From Nitrospira lenta (GTDB lineage Bacteria; Nitrospirota; Nitrospiria; Nitrospirales; Nitrospiraceae), in contig NZ_OUNR01000012.1 in the NCBI RefSeq assembly GCF_900403705.1, positions 62,001 to 126,000 on the forward strand: 64,000 bases of DNA. The letters are read 5' to 3'. Positions 44,737 through 53,738 of the stretch are shown piece by piece. Both the position numbers and the translations under genes were made by a program. The notes under the pieces were generated by a model. It saw only the letters and a list, made by a program, of their open reading frames with translations. It ran no database searches and had not been told where the DNA came from. The number at the start of each line of letters is the position of its first letter. Position 1 is the stretch's first letter.

Positions 44737-46233
44737 ATGGACACAGTGCCGAGCGATCGACCGCCGCTGCCTCCGATCGCCGGAGATCCCCCCCAGGACA
44801 CAGGCCCAACCCAGGCCCCCAACCAGCCACATCCGGCCAAGCAGACCTTGGTCATGCGGTTTCGCGAACTCACCATTGAACGACGAATTCTGGCAGGATT
44901 CAGCCTCGTCTTTATCGGCATTCTTATTATCGGGGCCGTGTCCTATCGCAATACGACCGTCCTGGTCGAGAACAGCCGGTTGGACACGAACAGCCACGAT
45001 CTCCTCCAACTGTTGAATAACGTCGATGTGGCGATGGATGAGGCAGAAAACAATCATCGCCGTTATCTTGTCACCGGAGAAGTCATCTACCTAAAGAGCT
45101 TTCGCACGCTCACGGAGCAGAAACCGGCCTATGTGAAGTATCTGAAAGAGCTTACCGCCGGGCTCCCACTGCAAGAGGGACGAGTTGAAACACTGCAGAA
45201 ACTGATCGAGCAGCAAATCAATGCGGAAACGGGAGCGATCGCCAAACGGGATAAGGGAGGCTTCGAAGCCGTCCGTCGCATCGCACTAGAAGGCGCCGCG
45301 AAACGCGAGCTCACAGCCATTCACCGCATTATCGGGGAAATGGAAGTCGACGAACGTCAGAGTGTACGCCGCCGTCTCAGTGAATCGACACTCAGCACCA
45401 CCAATACGATTGTGCTGCTCGCCTTAGGGGCGCTCCTTCAACTGGTGCTCCTCGCCTCTGTGTATTACCTCATCCGGCACGACATTACTGCGCGCCGAAA
45501 GGTGGCCGCGGAACTCCAGCTGCGTGGTGAACTCCTTGAAGCGGCCAATAAAGAGCTTGAGGCCTTCAGTTACTCGGTCTCGCACGACCTCCGTGCGCCG
45601 CTTCGCCACATCGATGGCTATGCCTCGCTGCTCCGTAAATCGGTCGGCGACACCTTGAATGAGAAGGCTGCGCGCTACCTCCAAACCATTTCCGACTCCG
45701 CCAAACAAATGGGCCAACTCATTGACGACCTGCTCGTATTTTCCCGCATGGGGCGCCAAGAAATGCTCCACACGACGGTCAATCTCGACCAGCTGATCAA
45801 AACCATCCTTTACGATTTACGTCTTGACTTGCAAGGACGAGAAATATCCTGGACAATCGACACACTGCCGGAGGTACCGGGCGATCCCGCCATGCTTCGT
45901 CAGGTATTTGTGAATCTGATTTCTAATGCGATCAAGTTTACCAACACCCGACCTCTCGCGAAGATCGCCATCGGCCTTGAGCGGAAGAGCGCAGGGGAAA
46001 TCACCGTCTTTGTCCGGGACAATGGAGTAGGGTTCGATATGCAATATCTCGGCAAACTCTTCGGCGTCTTCCAGCGGCTGCACCGGGCAGACGAATTTGA
46101 AGGAACCGGCATCGGCCTCGCCAATGTGCGTCGCATCGTCCATCGCCACGGAGGGCGGGTGTGGGCTGAAGGCATCCCCGATCAAGGCGCGACGTTCTTT
46201 GTCACCCTCCCAACTAGGAGACCTCGAACATGA
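44737..46233 (+). CDS. CHASE3 sensor histidine kinase
   Basis: A 498-aa membrane kinase. After a Pro-rich start, TM1 (ILAGFSLVFIGILIIGAVSY), a CHASE3 extracytoplasmic domain (about 70-215; LLNNVDVAMDEAENNHRRYLVTGE is its signature) and TM2 (TIVLLALGALLQLVLLASVYYL), a HisKA with His283 (SYSVSHDLRAPL) and a HATPase_c (DNGVGFDMQY, GTGIGLANVRRIV) follow. The kinase core is of the phytochrome-like type. An extended -10 (TGcTAAAAT, 44652-44660) lies upstream. Its stop overlaps the ATG of the next regulator (ATGA). Confidence 0.92.
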   Translation: MDTVPSDRPPLPPIAGDPPQDTGPTQAPNQPHPAKQTLVMRFRELTIERRILAGFSLVFIGILIIGAVSYRNTTVLVENSRLDTNSHDLLQLLNNVDVAMDEAENNHRRYLVTGEVIYLKSFRTLTEQKPAYVKYLKELTAGLPLQEGRVETLQKLIEQQINAETGAIAKRDKGGFEAVRRIALEGAAKRELTAIHRIIGEMEVDERQSVRRRLSESTLSTTNTIVLLALGALLQLVLLASVYYLIRHDITARRKVAAELQLRGELLEAANKELEAFSYSVSHDLRAPLRHIDGYASLLRKSVGDTLNEKAARYLQTISDSAKQMGQLIDDLLVFSRMGRQEMLHTTVNLDQLIKTILYDLRLDLQGREISWTIDTLPEVPGDPAMLRQVFVNLISNAIKFTNTRPLAKIAIGLERKSAGEITVFVRDNGVGFDMQYLGKLFGVFQRLHRADEFEGTGIGLANVRRIVHRHGGRVWAEGIPDQGATFFVTLPTRRPRT

Positions 46234-46685
46234 CGGCTGCAAAACCCATCTTATTGGCCGAAGATAACCCCCGGGATGCGGAACTCGCACTCGCGGCCAT
46301 GGAAGAAGAGCATATCTCCGATAAGGTCGTCCTCTGTCACGACGGCGCCGAGGTCTTGGACTATCTCTATTGCCGCGGACAATTCAAGTCGCGCCTCAAA
46401 GGCAATCCGGCCGTGGTCTTTCTTGACCTCAAAATGCCCAAGGTCAACGGACTCGAAGTCCTCCGCACGATCAAGTCGGACCTCAGCCTGCGTCCGATTC
46501 CCGTCGTCATGTTGACCTCCTCGAGGGAAGAAAAAGACCTCGCAGAAAGCTACGCCTTGGGCGCCAATGCCTATGTCGTAAAGCCCGTCGAATTTCACCA
46601 GTTTCTCACGGCCGTGAGAGAACTGGGCACATTCTGGGGCGTGATCAATGAGCCACCCCCCGAAGGGTCAGCATCCACGAACTAA
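46230..46685 (+). CDS. Rcp1-like single-domain response regulator
   Basis: A 151-aa receiver of the type that partners phytochrome-like kinases: LLAEDNPRDAELAL, phospho-acceptor Asp in VVFLDLKMPKVNG, Thr-Ser in MLTSSREEKDL and Lys in YVVKPVEFHQF. It has no output domain. Overlap of four bases with the CHASE3 kinase makes that kinase the likely donor. Confidence 0.93.
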   Translation: MTAAKPILLAEDNPRDAELALAAMEEEHISDKVVLCHDGAEVLDYLYCRGQFKSRLKGNPAVVFLDLKMPKVNGLEVLRTIKSDLSLRPIPVVMLTSSREEKDLAESYALGANAYVVKPVEFHQFLTAVRELGTFWGVINEPPPEGSASTN

Positions 46686-46706
46686 TATGACGCACCCCGA
46701 GGTTCT

Positions 46707-48323
46707 GTGACGACCCCGCTGAGACTCCTCCAACTTGAGGACAACCCCGCCGACGCCGAATTGATCCTGGCGACCCTCAACGAGGGCGGCATTCCGTGTG
46801 AGACCATCCGGGTTGATCGGCGGGACACGTTTGTCGACACGTTGAAAGCAGGAAAGATCGACCTGATCCTGGCGGATTACTCACTGCCCGGATTCGATGG
46901 GATCACCGCCCTTGCTCTCGCGCAACAACTCAGGCCCGATATCCCATTCATCTTCGTCTCCGGAACCCTCGGCGAGGAATTGGCCATCGACGCCATGCAT
47001 CGAGGCGCCACCGACTACATTTTAAAGCAGCGCCTCGGACGGCTCGTGCCGTCACTCCAACGTGCCATCAGGGAATTGCAGGAACGGCAGGAGCGCGCCC
47101 GCGTTGAAGAAGCTCTGCGACAAAGCGAGAAGCAACTCCGGCAAGCACAAAAGATGGAAGCCGTCGGCCGCCTGGCCGGAGGGCTCGCGCACGATTTTAA
47201 CAATCTCCTCACCGTCATCATGGGCCATGCCCAGGTCCTGCTCAACGACATGACGACGGAACACCCCTTCCGAAACAAGATCGAAGAAATGCAAAAGGCG
47301 GGCGACCGGGCCGCGACGCTGATCCGCCAACTCCTCACATTCAGCCGCAAACAACCATCGACTCCCAAAGTACTGAGCGTGAATCCGCTGATCACCAATT
47401 TTGAAACAATGATGCGCCGGCTGATCGGTGAAGATCTTGAACTCACCCTCGCCCTGGCGCCTCAGGATCTCCGCATCAGCGCCGATCCAGCCCAGATTGA
47501 GCAAGTCCTCATGAACCTCGTTGTGAATGCGCGGGATGCCATGCCCAAGGGAGGCAGGCTGAGAATCGAAACTTCGCAGGTCGAGTTGACACGGACGCCG
47601 ATGTATCATGCCCAGCTTCCTGCGCTCGGAACATTCGTCAAACTCAGCGTGTCAGATACCGGAGTCGGGATGCTGCCCGATACCCTCACCCATATCTTCG
47701 AACCGTTTTTCACCACCAAAGAGGAAGGGAAAGGCACCGGCCTGGGGCTGTCGACCGTGTTTGGTATTGTCACCCAGAGTGGCGGGGGCCTCGATGTGAC
47801 CAGCCTGATCGGGCAAGGCAGTCGCTTCGACGTGTATTTCCCCGCGGTCCGATCACATCCCGATCCAACTGCGCCCGACCAAGCCCCTCGTTCATCAAAC
47901 CGGGGACGTGAAACTATCCTCCTCGTCGAAGACGACGCCTCCGTCCGCGACCTCGTCCGGGACGAACTCAAAAAGCTCGGCTATCGCGTATTGGAATCCA
48001 AAAACGGACTGGAAGCCTGCCTGGCCGCCACACAGCAGGTCGGCAATTATCAGCTGCTCCTCACCGATGTGGTCATGCCCGGCATGAGCGGGACAGAACT
48101 GGCCCAACATCTGCGCATCCTCAAGCCAGACCTCAGAATTCTCTTCATATCGGGTTATGCCGATGACGTCGGCATCGGGGCGACCGATCAGCTGAGCGAC
48201 TACCTCCAGAAACCGTTTACGCCAGAAGCCCTGAGCCAACGGATTCGCCAGCTCCTCGATCTGACGCCGCTCCCACAGAACGGTTCGCCGCGGAAGGAAG
48301 CCTCCACTTCTCACGCATCGTAA
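46707..48323 (+). CDS. REC-HisKA-HATPase-REC hybrid kinase
   Basis: A 538-aa soluble hybrid kinase: N-terminal receiver (QLEDNPADAELIL, Asp in LADYSLPGFDG, Lys in ILKQRL), a short coiled coil, HisKA (GGLAHDFNNLLTVI), HATPase_c (DTGVGM, GTGLGLSTVFGIV) and a C-terminal receiver (LVEDDASVR, Asp in LLTDVVMPGMSG, Lys in LQKPF). The GTG at 46707 has CGAGG just upstream. It probably relays phosphate in the same pathway as the two preceding genes, for a three-protein relay with four phospho-acceptor sites besides the first His. Confidence 0.92.
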   Translation: MTTPLRLLQLEDNPADAELILATLNEGGIPCETIRVDRRDTFVDTLKAGKIDLILADYSLPGFDGITALALAQQLRPDIPFIFVSGTLGEELAIDAMHRGATDYILKQRLGRLVPSLQRAIRELQERQERARVEEALRQSEKQLRQAQKMEAVGRLAGGLAHDFNNLLTVIMGHAQVLLNDMTTEHPFRNKIEEMQKAGDRAATLIRQLLTFSRKQPSTPKVLSVNPLITNFETMMRRLIGEDLELTLALAPQDLRISADPAQIEQVLMNLVVNARDAMPKGGRLRIETSQVELTRTPMYHAQLPALGTFVKLSVSDTGVGMLPDTLTHIFEPFFTTKEEGKGTGLGLSTVFGIVTQSGGGLDVTSLIGQGSRFDVYFPAVRSHPDPTAPDQAPRSSNRGRETILLVEDDASVRDLVRDELKKLGYRVLESKNGLEACLAATQQVGNYQLLLTDVVMPGMSGTELAQHLRILKPDLRILFISGYADDVGIGATDQLSDYLQKPFTPEALSQRIRQLLDLTPLPQNGSPRKEASTSHAS

Positions 48324-48408
48324 TCGCACAGAACGCCGCAGCGCGGCGCCACCACGGATGGGCCTCATGGACCTTCAGACGACGCAACCGCCGCACCCTT
48401 CCTGTCGC

Positions 48409-49266
48409 ATGCTGCGCCTGTTCTTCGTCTCGCTTCTGCTCTGGGCACCGACACCGGCACTTGCGCAAGAACCACAGTGGGAACGCCTGGCCCCTGGTCT
48501 GACCGCCTCGGTCTGGCAGCCGGACGAGCGATGTCCCGACATCGACCGCTTCCTAGTCATCAAGGTCAATCCGGCTCTCTATCGTTTTTCGGTGCACTAC
48601 TTTGCGCAGGAAGGCCTGCTGCATCCCCCCACTATCGAAGAATGGCAGAAACGAAGCGGTCACGAGATTGTGTTCAACGCCGGACTGTTCAGAGAGAACT
48701 TCGCGTACCTCGGCCTGCTCTTTAAAGACGGGAAGTCGCTCGGCAGTCGACGCCACAGCATTTGGCAAGGACTGTTCGTCGCAGAACCCCAACCTCCGCG
48801 CTCAGCCCCCAAAGCGGGGATACTGGATCTGGCCGGCGATGTCTTTCATGAAGACCCTCCCGACTTTCTGGAAGCCGCTCAGTCGTTGATGCTGCTTGAT
48901 CGGAAGGGAGCCATTCGCGTGCGGCAGACAGGCAAGCGGGCCTACCAAACCGTCGTGACCGAAGATAAAGACGGGCACATTCTGATTCTGAAAAGTTTGG
49001 GGCTCGTCAGCTTACACGGGATCGGCCAATGCCTGCGGGATACATTCCCGTCGATTACACTCGCCATGGCCATGGACGGCGGATCTTCGTCCGACCTCTT
49101 CGTCGCTGAATCACTGTGGAAAAGCGGAGAGGCCTCAGACTTTCCCGTGAATTGGAAAGACCTGTTCGCCGGCCGATCGACTGCACATATTCCGCTGCCC
49201 ACGATCATCGGCCTCAGTCCGCGAGAGCGCGCTCCCGGCGCCGCGAAGCCCGCACCAAAGCCCTAA
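48409..49266 (+). CDS. exported phosphodiester glycosidase (NAGPA/DUF2233) family protein
   Basis: About 285 aa with a signal peptide (LRLFFVSLLLWAPTPALAQ). The rest matches the phosphodiester-glycosidase domain found in the mammalian uncovering enzyme NAGPA and many bacterial exported proteins; FNAGLF, the ILILKSLG stretch and AMAMDGGSSSDLFV are the family landmarks. Bacterial members may trim envelope polysaccharides, but the substrate is unknown. I chose the ATG at 48409 for the signal peptide; the frame is open to an ATG at 48358. It overlaps the convergent rhodanese gene by four bases. Confidence 0.75.
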   Translation: MLRLFFVSLLLWAPTPALAQEPQWERLAPGLTASVWQPDERCPDIDRFLVIKVNPALYRFSVHYFAQEGLLHPPTIEEWQKRSGHEIVFNAGLFRENFAYLGLLFKDGKSLGSRRHSIWQGLFVAEPQPPRSAPKAGILDLAGDVFHEDPPDFLEAAQSLMLLDRKGAIRVRQTGKRAYQTVVTEDKDGHILILKSLGLVSLHGIGQCLRDTFPSITLAMAMDGGSSSDLFVAESLWKSGEASDFPVNWKDLFAGRSTAHIPLPTIIGLSPRERAPGAAKPAPKP

Positions 49267-49688
49267 CGTCCCGGCTGCACGACCTGATATCCCGCCTCCA
49301 TCCAGGCATTCATGCTTCCCGACACATTGTAGACATGCCGATAGCCCAGATCGGCCAGCGTTTCTGCCGCAATGTTACTGCGATGACCGGACTGGCAATA
49401 CACGACAATGTGCTCATCTAACTGAGCACCGAGCTCTTGATGTCTGGCTTTCATCTCACGGAAATCAATATTCAAGTCGGTACCGGGAATCATCCCGGCT
49501 CGGTGCTCCTCCGGACTCCTCACATCCACCAACACAAATCCCTTCTTGTCTGGGGTTGAAGCTTTGGTCAGTCCCGCTTGCAGCTGCTGGACGGTCAGCA
49601 GGTAAGAATGGTATGACCACACCTGACCGGTCACCGCGAGACTACTCAGCAGAAGCGCGCCCATGAGTATCCATTTCCATCGTTGCAT
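49263..49688 (-). CDS. exported rhodanese-domain protein
   Basis: A 141-aa protein with an N-terminal signal anchor or peptide (WILMGALLLSSLAVTGQVWS) and one rhodanese domain. The active-site loop is VVYCQSGHRS with the sulfur-carrying Cys, preceded by LVDVRSPEEHRAGMIPG. It would transfer sulfane sulfur in the periplasm; the acceptor is unknown. GAGGAGGTG precedes the ATG. It is divergent from the small lipoprotein gene, 41 bases away. Confidence 0.88.
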   Translation of the reverse strand: MQRWKWILMGALLLSSLAVTGQVWSYHSYLLTVQQLQAGLTKASTPDKKGFVLVDVRSPEEHRAGMIPGTDLNIDFREMKARHQELGAQLDEHIVVYCQSGHRSNIAAETLADLGYRHVYNVSGSMNAWMEAGYQVVQPGR

Positions 49689-49729
49689 AACACCTCCTCA
49701 GGATTCGCGTCACGACTCGTGAGCCGAAC

Positions 49730-50068
49730 ATGCTACTGCCTGATCATAAAAAGAAGTCAAAAGACGGGTCAAGGGTGTTGCTGTCTCTGCTGCTCCTTGC
49801 CCTGGCGGGCTGTGCCGATGGCGCCACCTTGCTTCAAGAATCCGACCGCGGCGGGGTCGTCGTCTATCCGTTCAAAGGCGAGCAGGGAGCGCTCCTGGCC
49901 TCGTTCAGAAAAGATGCGCTGGCCATCATGAAAGAGAAATGCGGCGGGGCCTACTCGATCATCCGGGAAGGAGAAACCAAAGGCCGAGTCCGGGTAGCAG
50001 GCCCCGTCGAAGGGGCGCAAGAGATCGTCCAAGAACGCCGCTGGGGCATTCACTTTCAGTGCAAGTAG
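49730..50068 (+). CDS. small lipoprotein, unknown function
   Basis: A 112-aa protein with a lipobox (LLLLALAGC, Cys about residue 28) after a very basic N-terminus (DHKKKSKDGSR). The mature part is about 84 residues with VVVYPFKGEQGALLASFRKDALAIMKEKCGG, a pattern seen in small envelope proteins of unknown role. It is divergent from the rhodanese gene and converges on pyrE, ending 7 bases before it. Confidence 0.65.
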   Translation: MLLPDHKKKSKDGSRVLLSLLLLALAGCADGATLLQESDRGGVVVYPFKGEQGALLASFRKDALAIMKEKCGGAYSIIREGETKGRVRVAGPVEGAQEIVQERRWGIHFQCK

Positions 50069-50075
50069 GAAGGCG

Positions 50076-50654
50076 TCAGCCTTTACGCTGAGCTCCGTGG
50101 GCCCTGGTCAGATCGTCGATCGTCAGAAGACTGACCACCGTGAGTCCTTCGACTTCAACTTTCTTACATCCGTCCTGCTCCTGCCGGTCAACAATCACCA
50201 GAGCATGAGTGACGGTCAACCCAGCCCCTCGTGCCGCCGCAACCGCCTTTAAGAGCGACCCACCGCTGGTCAACACATCATCCACAATGAGCGCTCGCTC
50301 GCCAGGCTTGTAGGCCCCTTCGATCAGCTTCCCCAACCCGTGGTCCTTGGCCTGTTTGCGAACCACGAAGGTCCGCCAATCGCGAGCCGGTTGAGCCGTA
50401 AAGGCATAGTCGGAAATGGTCGTGGCAATGGAGATCGCCCCGATCTCCAACCCGCCCAGACAATCCAGCGAAATGTCTCTGAGCGCGTCATAGGCCAGTT
50501 GTCCAACCAGACGGCGTGCGTCCGGGTGCGCCATGAGCGCACGACAATCGACATAGAAAGGACTCATAAGCCCCGACGCCAGCTTGAACCCGCTCTGGGG
50601 ATCCCACTTAAAGGAGTGCGTCTCGTGAAACGCTTTGGCTAGTTGCTCCCGCAC
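50076..50654 (-). CDS. pyrE: orotate phosphoribosyltransferase
   Basis: A 192-aa enzyme joining orotate and PRPP to make OMP in pyrimidine synthesis. The PRPP-binding motif ALIVDDVLTSGGSLLKA and the FKLASGLMSPFYVDCR start region are clear. I chose the GTG at 50654 because GGAGG lies 4 bases upstream and the length then matches the family; the frame extends to 50726. No other pyr gene is in the window. Confidence 0.93.
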   Translation of the reverse strand: MREQLAKAFHETHSFKWDPQSGFKLASGLMSPFYVDCRALMAHPDARRLVGQLAYDALRDISLDCLGGLEIGAISIATTISDYAFTAQPARDWRTFVVRKQAKDHGLGKLIEGAYKPGERALIVDDVLTSGGSLLKAVAAARGAGLTVTHALVIVDRQEQDGCKKVEVEGLTVVSLLTIDDLTRAHGAQRKG

Positions 50655-50804
50655 GGAACCTCCATTGGCCGAGGTGAATGAAGAGTGCCGGGGCATTCTA
50701 CACGGTTGCGCGACGGAAGGCAGCACCCGGCCTGACGAAACGGAACCGCACTGCGCTCAGCCCCATCACCTTCACAACAACCAGTGAGCGCCGTCCCGCG
50801 TCGC

Positions 50805-51314
50805 TCATGAAAAGCGTTTCACCTGCTCCGCCAAGGTATTCGCGACCAGCTGAAGATCGAACGGCCAAGCGTAACGCAGTTCGACTCCTGGATACTGGGG
50901 CCGCAAATGATCGAGGATTTCAGGAATCTCCACTTCTGAATGGGAGCCACCCGGCGTAAACATTGTGGTGGCGACGGTAATGTGAGTCGCGCCCTGCTTA
51001 ACAAGTTCCGCTACCGACACTTCCAATGTCGGTGCACAGAACTCGTTGTAGGCCACAGCAAATAAGACATCCCCTAAATTGGCGCGTAACTGCGCCGCCA
51101 CCGCTTCAAGTCCCGCTTGATAGGGATCCGTCTCCGGCGTTCTCGGCCACTGGCGGATCTTGGCATCCAGCTCCAATTCTTCCGTCGACGGCGGTTGCTT
51201 GGCCGTGCGCCGCTGACCTTCCAACCGCTTGAGCTTCGTCACCAATTCCTGCGGACAGCCCTTGGGAATGCCGCCGTGGCCAACGAGAATGACACCCCTC
51301 ACCGAATTCGACAT
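50805..51314 (-). CDS. CbiX-like sirohydrochlorin chelatase family protein
   Basis: A 169-aa single-domain chelatase-like protein. Two histidines expected to bind the metal are in LVGHGG and GGSHSEVEIPE. Family members insert Co or Fe into sirohydrochlorin on the way to cobalamin, siroheme or heme d1; the metal cannot be told. An insertion of about 40 charged residues after the first His (KRLEGQRRTAKQPPSTEEL) is longer than in minimal CbiX. AAAGGA precedes the ATG. Confidence 0.8.
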   Translation of the reverse strand: MSNSVRGVILVGHGGIPKGCPQELVTKLKRLEGQRRTAKQPPSTEELELDAKIRQWPRTPETDPYQAGLEAVAAQLRANLGDVLFAVAYNEFCAPTLEVSVAELVKQGATHITVATTMFTPGGSHSEVEIPEILDHLRPQYPGVELRYAWPFDLQLVANTLAEQVKRFS

Positions 51315-51342
51315 ACGCGATTCCTTTCTGGTTCACCTCTGC

Positions 51343-52296
51343 CTACACATGATTGCGCAACAGGAGTTCCTTCGGATGCGGATTGAGATAGACCTGCTCA
51401 CGGATATAGCCGACGTCGAAGAGGCCCACATAATGTTTGATCAGCGTGATCGGCACGATCAATGGCGTCAGACCCTGATGGTAATCACTGATCACGCCCA
51501 ACAACTCTGCTTTTTGCGAAACCCCCAACGTTGTCTTGAAGTAGCCCAGAATGTGTTGCAGCACATTGACATGCTTGCGGACCGTCGCCTTCACAGCTAG
51601 CGCCTCCATAAACAGTTCCCCATACTTGAAGGCCAGCTCCTTGGGTCGATAGTGCTCCGCTTGGCCGACCAGGCGACCGAGAGCGTGATAGTGCTGTGTA
51701 CTATGGGCCAGCAACAGATACTTGTGGATCGTGTGAAATCGAACCAACGCCTGCCTCGTGACTCCGTTGTGGAGCAGATCCTGATAGCGGCGATAGCAAA
51801 AGACTCGTTCGATAAAATTCTCTCTCAACGACGCATCACCGAGCCGCCCTTCCTCCTCGACCGGAATCAGCGGAAAGTGCTCGGTAAAGGCCCGCGCAAA
51901 TATCCCGAGGCCATGGTGGCTCGGCCTCGCCTGGTCCGTATAGACGCGAACCCGCTCGACCCCGCAGCTTGGCGAACCGCTCTTAAAGACGTACCCGGAT
52001 AAATCCAGATTCCCTAGTTCCGCTAGGCGGCCCGTAGTCATTTTTTCCAACACCCGCGTATGGTCTCGCCCGCTCTTGATGGTCAGAAGGCGGGGATGCG
52101 CCGGATCGCCCACCAACCGCATCGCCTCGCGAGGCGTCCCCAGTCCTGCTTCAACCTCCGGACAGACCGGAACCCATTCCACGTAAGGACCGAGCACATC
52201 GGTCAGAAAGTTATCGCGCTTATGCCCTCCGTCGAACCGGACTTCGTCTCCGAGCAGACAGCGGCTGATCCCGAGGCGAAGCGGCGCCGTCGTCAT
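51343..52296 (-). CDS. DUF523-DUF1722 fusion protein (YbgA-like)
   Basis: A 317-aa protein. The first half is DUF523 (ISRCLLGDEVRFDGGHKRD, VCPEVEAGLGTPREAMRL, SGSPSCGVERV with conserved Cys) and the second is DUF1722, the YbgA domain (LLAHSTQHYHALGRLV, KYGELFMEAL, HVNVLQHILGYFK). Function is unknown; the Cys residues suggest a metal or redox role. Its ATG overlaps the photolyase stop (ATGA). YbgA and photolyase genes are neighbours in many bacteria, which points to a link to light or DNA repair. Confidence 0.85.
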   Translation of the reverse strand: MTTAPLRLGISRCLLGDEVRFDGGHKRDNFLTDVLGPYVEWVPVCPEVEAGLGTPREAMRLVGDPAHPRLLTIKSGRDHTRVLEKMTTGRLAELGNLDLSGYVFKSGSPSCGVERVRVYTDQARPSHHGLGIFARAFTEHFPLIPVEEEGRLGDASLRENFIERVFCYRRYQDLLHNGVTRQALVRFHTIHKYLLLAHSTQHYHALGRLVGQAEHYRPKELAFKYGELFMEALAVKATVRKHVNVLQHILGYFKTTLGVSQKAELLGVISDYHQGLTPLIVPITLIKHYVGLFDVGYIREQVYLNPHPKELLLRNHV

Positions 52297-53738
52297 CTCA
52301 TCACCTGTTGCTTGCCGAGATCCAAATATTCTCGGCGGGCCTGCGCATGATCCACCAGCGGCGCGGGATAGTCGACACCGATCCGGCATCCGGCCCGGTC
52401 CTGTTCATCGGGCGTCATCAGGTGCGGCTCATGAATCCATTTGCCCGTCACCTTCGCCAGTTCCGGTACATACGCACGGATGTAGAGGCCCTCCCGATCG
52501 AACTTCTTGCTTTGCAGTGCCGGATTGAAAATGCGATACCCGGGCATCGCATCCGTGCCGGTCCCGGCGCACCATTGCCAATTGCCGTTGTTGGCGCCCA
52601 CATCGGCATCCAGCAACTGCTGCATAAAATACCGCTCGCCGCTCTGCCAGTCGATCCGCAGATCTTTGATCAGGAACGAGGCCACAATCATCCGCACTCG
52701 ATTATGCATCCATCCCGTCTGATGCAGCTGCCGCATGCCCGCATCCACGATCGGAAACCCGGTTCGTCCCTGACACCAGGCCTGAAACAACCGGTCCCGT
52801 TCAAGCCCCGGTTCGCGGACAGGGGGAACCGCCACGGCGCGGAACGGACCCGCCACCACCCAGGGAAAAGCTGCGAGCACCTGCTGAAAGAATTCTCTCC
52901 AGACCAGTTCATCAATCCAGATGAGCACGTCCGCCCTCGACACCCGCCCGCCTTGCGCGAGAGCGGCCAGAGCTTCATGAACAGCGGTGCGGACCGACAG
53001 TGTGCCGAAACGGAAATGCGGAGAGAGACGCGAACTCCCATCTACACCGGGACGGTTTCTCCCATCACCATACGTGTGGATAGCGTTGCCGAGAAACTCC
53101 TGTAGCCGCCTCTGCGCCTCTCGCTCGCCCGGATCAATCCATGGGACAACCCGGTCATACCCCAGCTCTACCGGAGAAGGAAAAGGACGCGGGGCGGATC
53201 GCGATGGAACCACGGTCGATGCCTTGGGCTTGGGGCTCGCCAGCGGTGACGGTTTCGCAGCCTGCCACTTGGCCCACCAGCGCGCACGATAGGCACTGTA
53301 CCGCTGCAACGGGTCTCCTGTGGCGCCTCGGATTTCCTCCGTCTCAAAGACCACATGATCGGTGAATGTCTGAGTACGGATGCCCTGCTCAGCAAGCGCG
53401 AGTTGCACCCGGCGGTCACGTTCAATCGCAGCAGGCTCATAGTCGCGATTCCAATAGACGACCTCGGCCTTCGATTCCCGCGCGGCCTGCACCACTGCTT
53501 CTACAGGTTCACCCCGTCGCCACTGCAACACGAGTCCTCGCCCGGCCAGTGATGTCGAAAGTTCATGGAGACAGCCCAGCATGAAGTTCACACAGGCGGA
53601 TCCGAACTCACGGGACTGGAGCAGCGGTTCATCAAACACAAAAAGCGGCAGGACCTCATCGCACTCCTGACAGGCCGCCGTCAGCGCCGGTTGATCGTGC
53701 AGTCGAAGATCTCGCCTGAACCAGACCAGACCACGCAT
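52293..53738 (-). CDS. phrB: deoxyribodipyrimidine (CPD) photolyase
   Basis: A 481-aa class I photolyase. N-terminal antenna-binding alpha/beta domain (LVWFRRDLRLHDQPAL), then the FAD domain with SSRLSPHFRFGTLS, WREFFQQVLAAFPW, GFPIVDAGMRQLHQTGWMHNRVRMIVASFL and LDADVGANNGNWQWCAGTGTDA. It repairs UV cyclobutane dimers using blue light. The Trp residues of the electron chain lie in these motifs. A Lys/Pro/Ser-rich linker of about 35 residues (near 165-195) joins the domains. It starts at the base where the upstream membrane-protein stop ends (TAATG). Confidence 0.95.
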   Translation of the reverse strand: MRGLVWFRRDLRLHDQPALTAACQECDEVLPLFVFDEPLLQSREFGSACVNFMLGCLHELSTSLAGRGLVLQWRRGEPVEAVVQAARESKAEVVYWNRDYEPAAIERDRRVQLALAEQGIRTQTFTDHVVFETEEIRGATGDPLQRYSAYRARWWAKWQAAKPSPLASPKPKASTVVPSRSAPRPFPSPVELGYDRVVPWIDPGEREAQRRLQEFLGNAIHTYGDGRNRPGVDGSSRLSPHFRFGTLSVRTAVHEALAALAQGGRVSRADVLIWIDELVWREFFQQVLAAFPWVVAGPFRAVAVPPVREPGLERDRLFQAWCQGRTGFPIVDAGMRQLHQTGWMHNRVRMIVASFLIKDLRIDWQSGERYFMQQLLDADVGANNGNWQWCAGTGTDAMPGYRIFNPALQSKKFDREGLYIRAYVPELAKVTGKWIHEPHLMTPDEQDRAGCRIGVDYPAPLVDHAQARREYLDLGKQQVMR

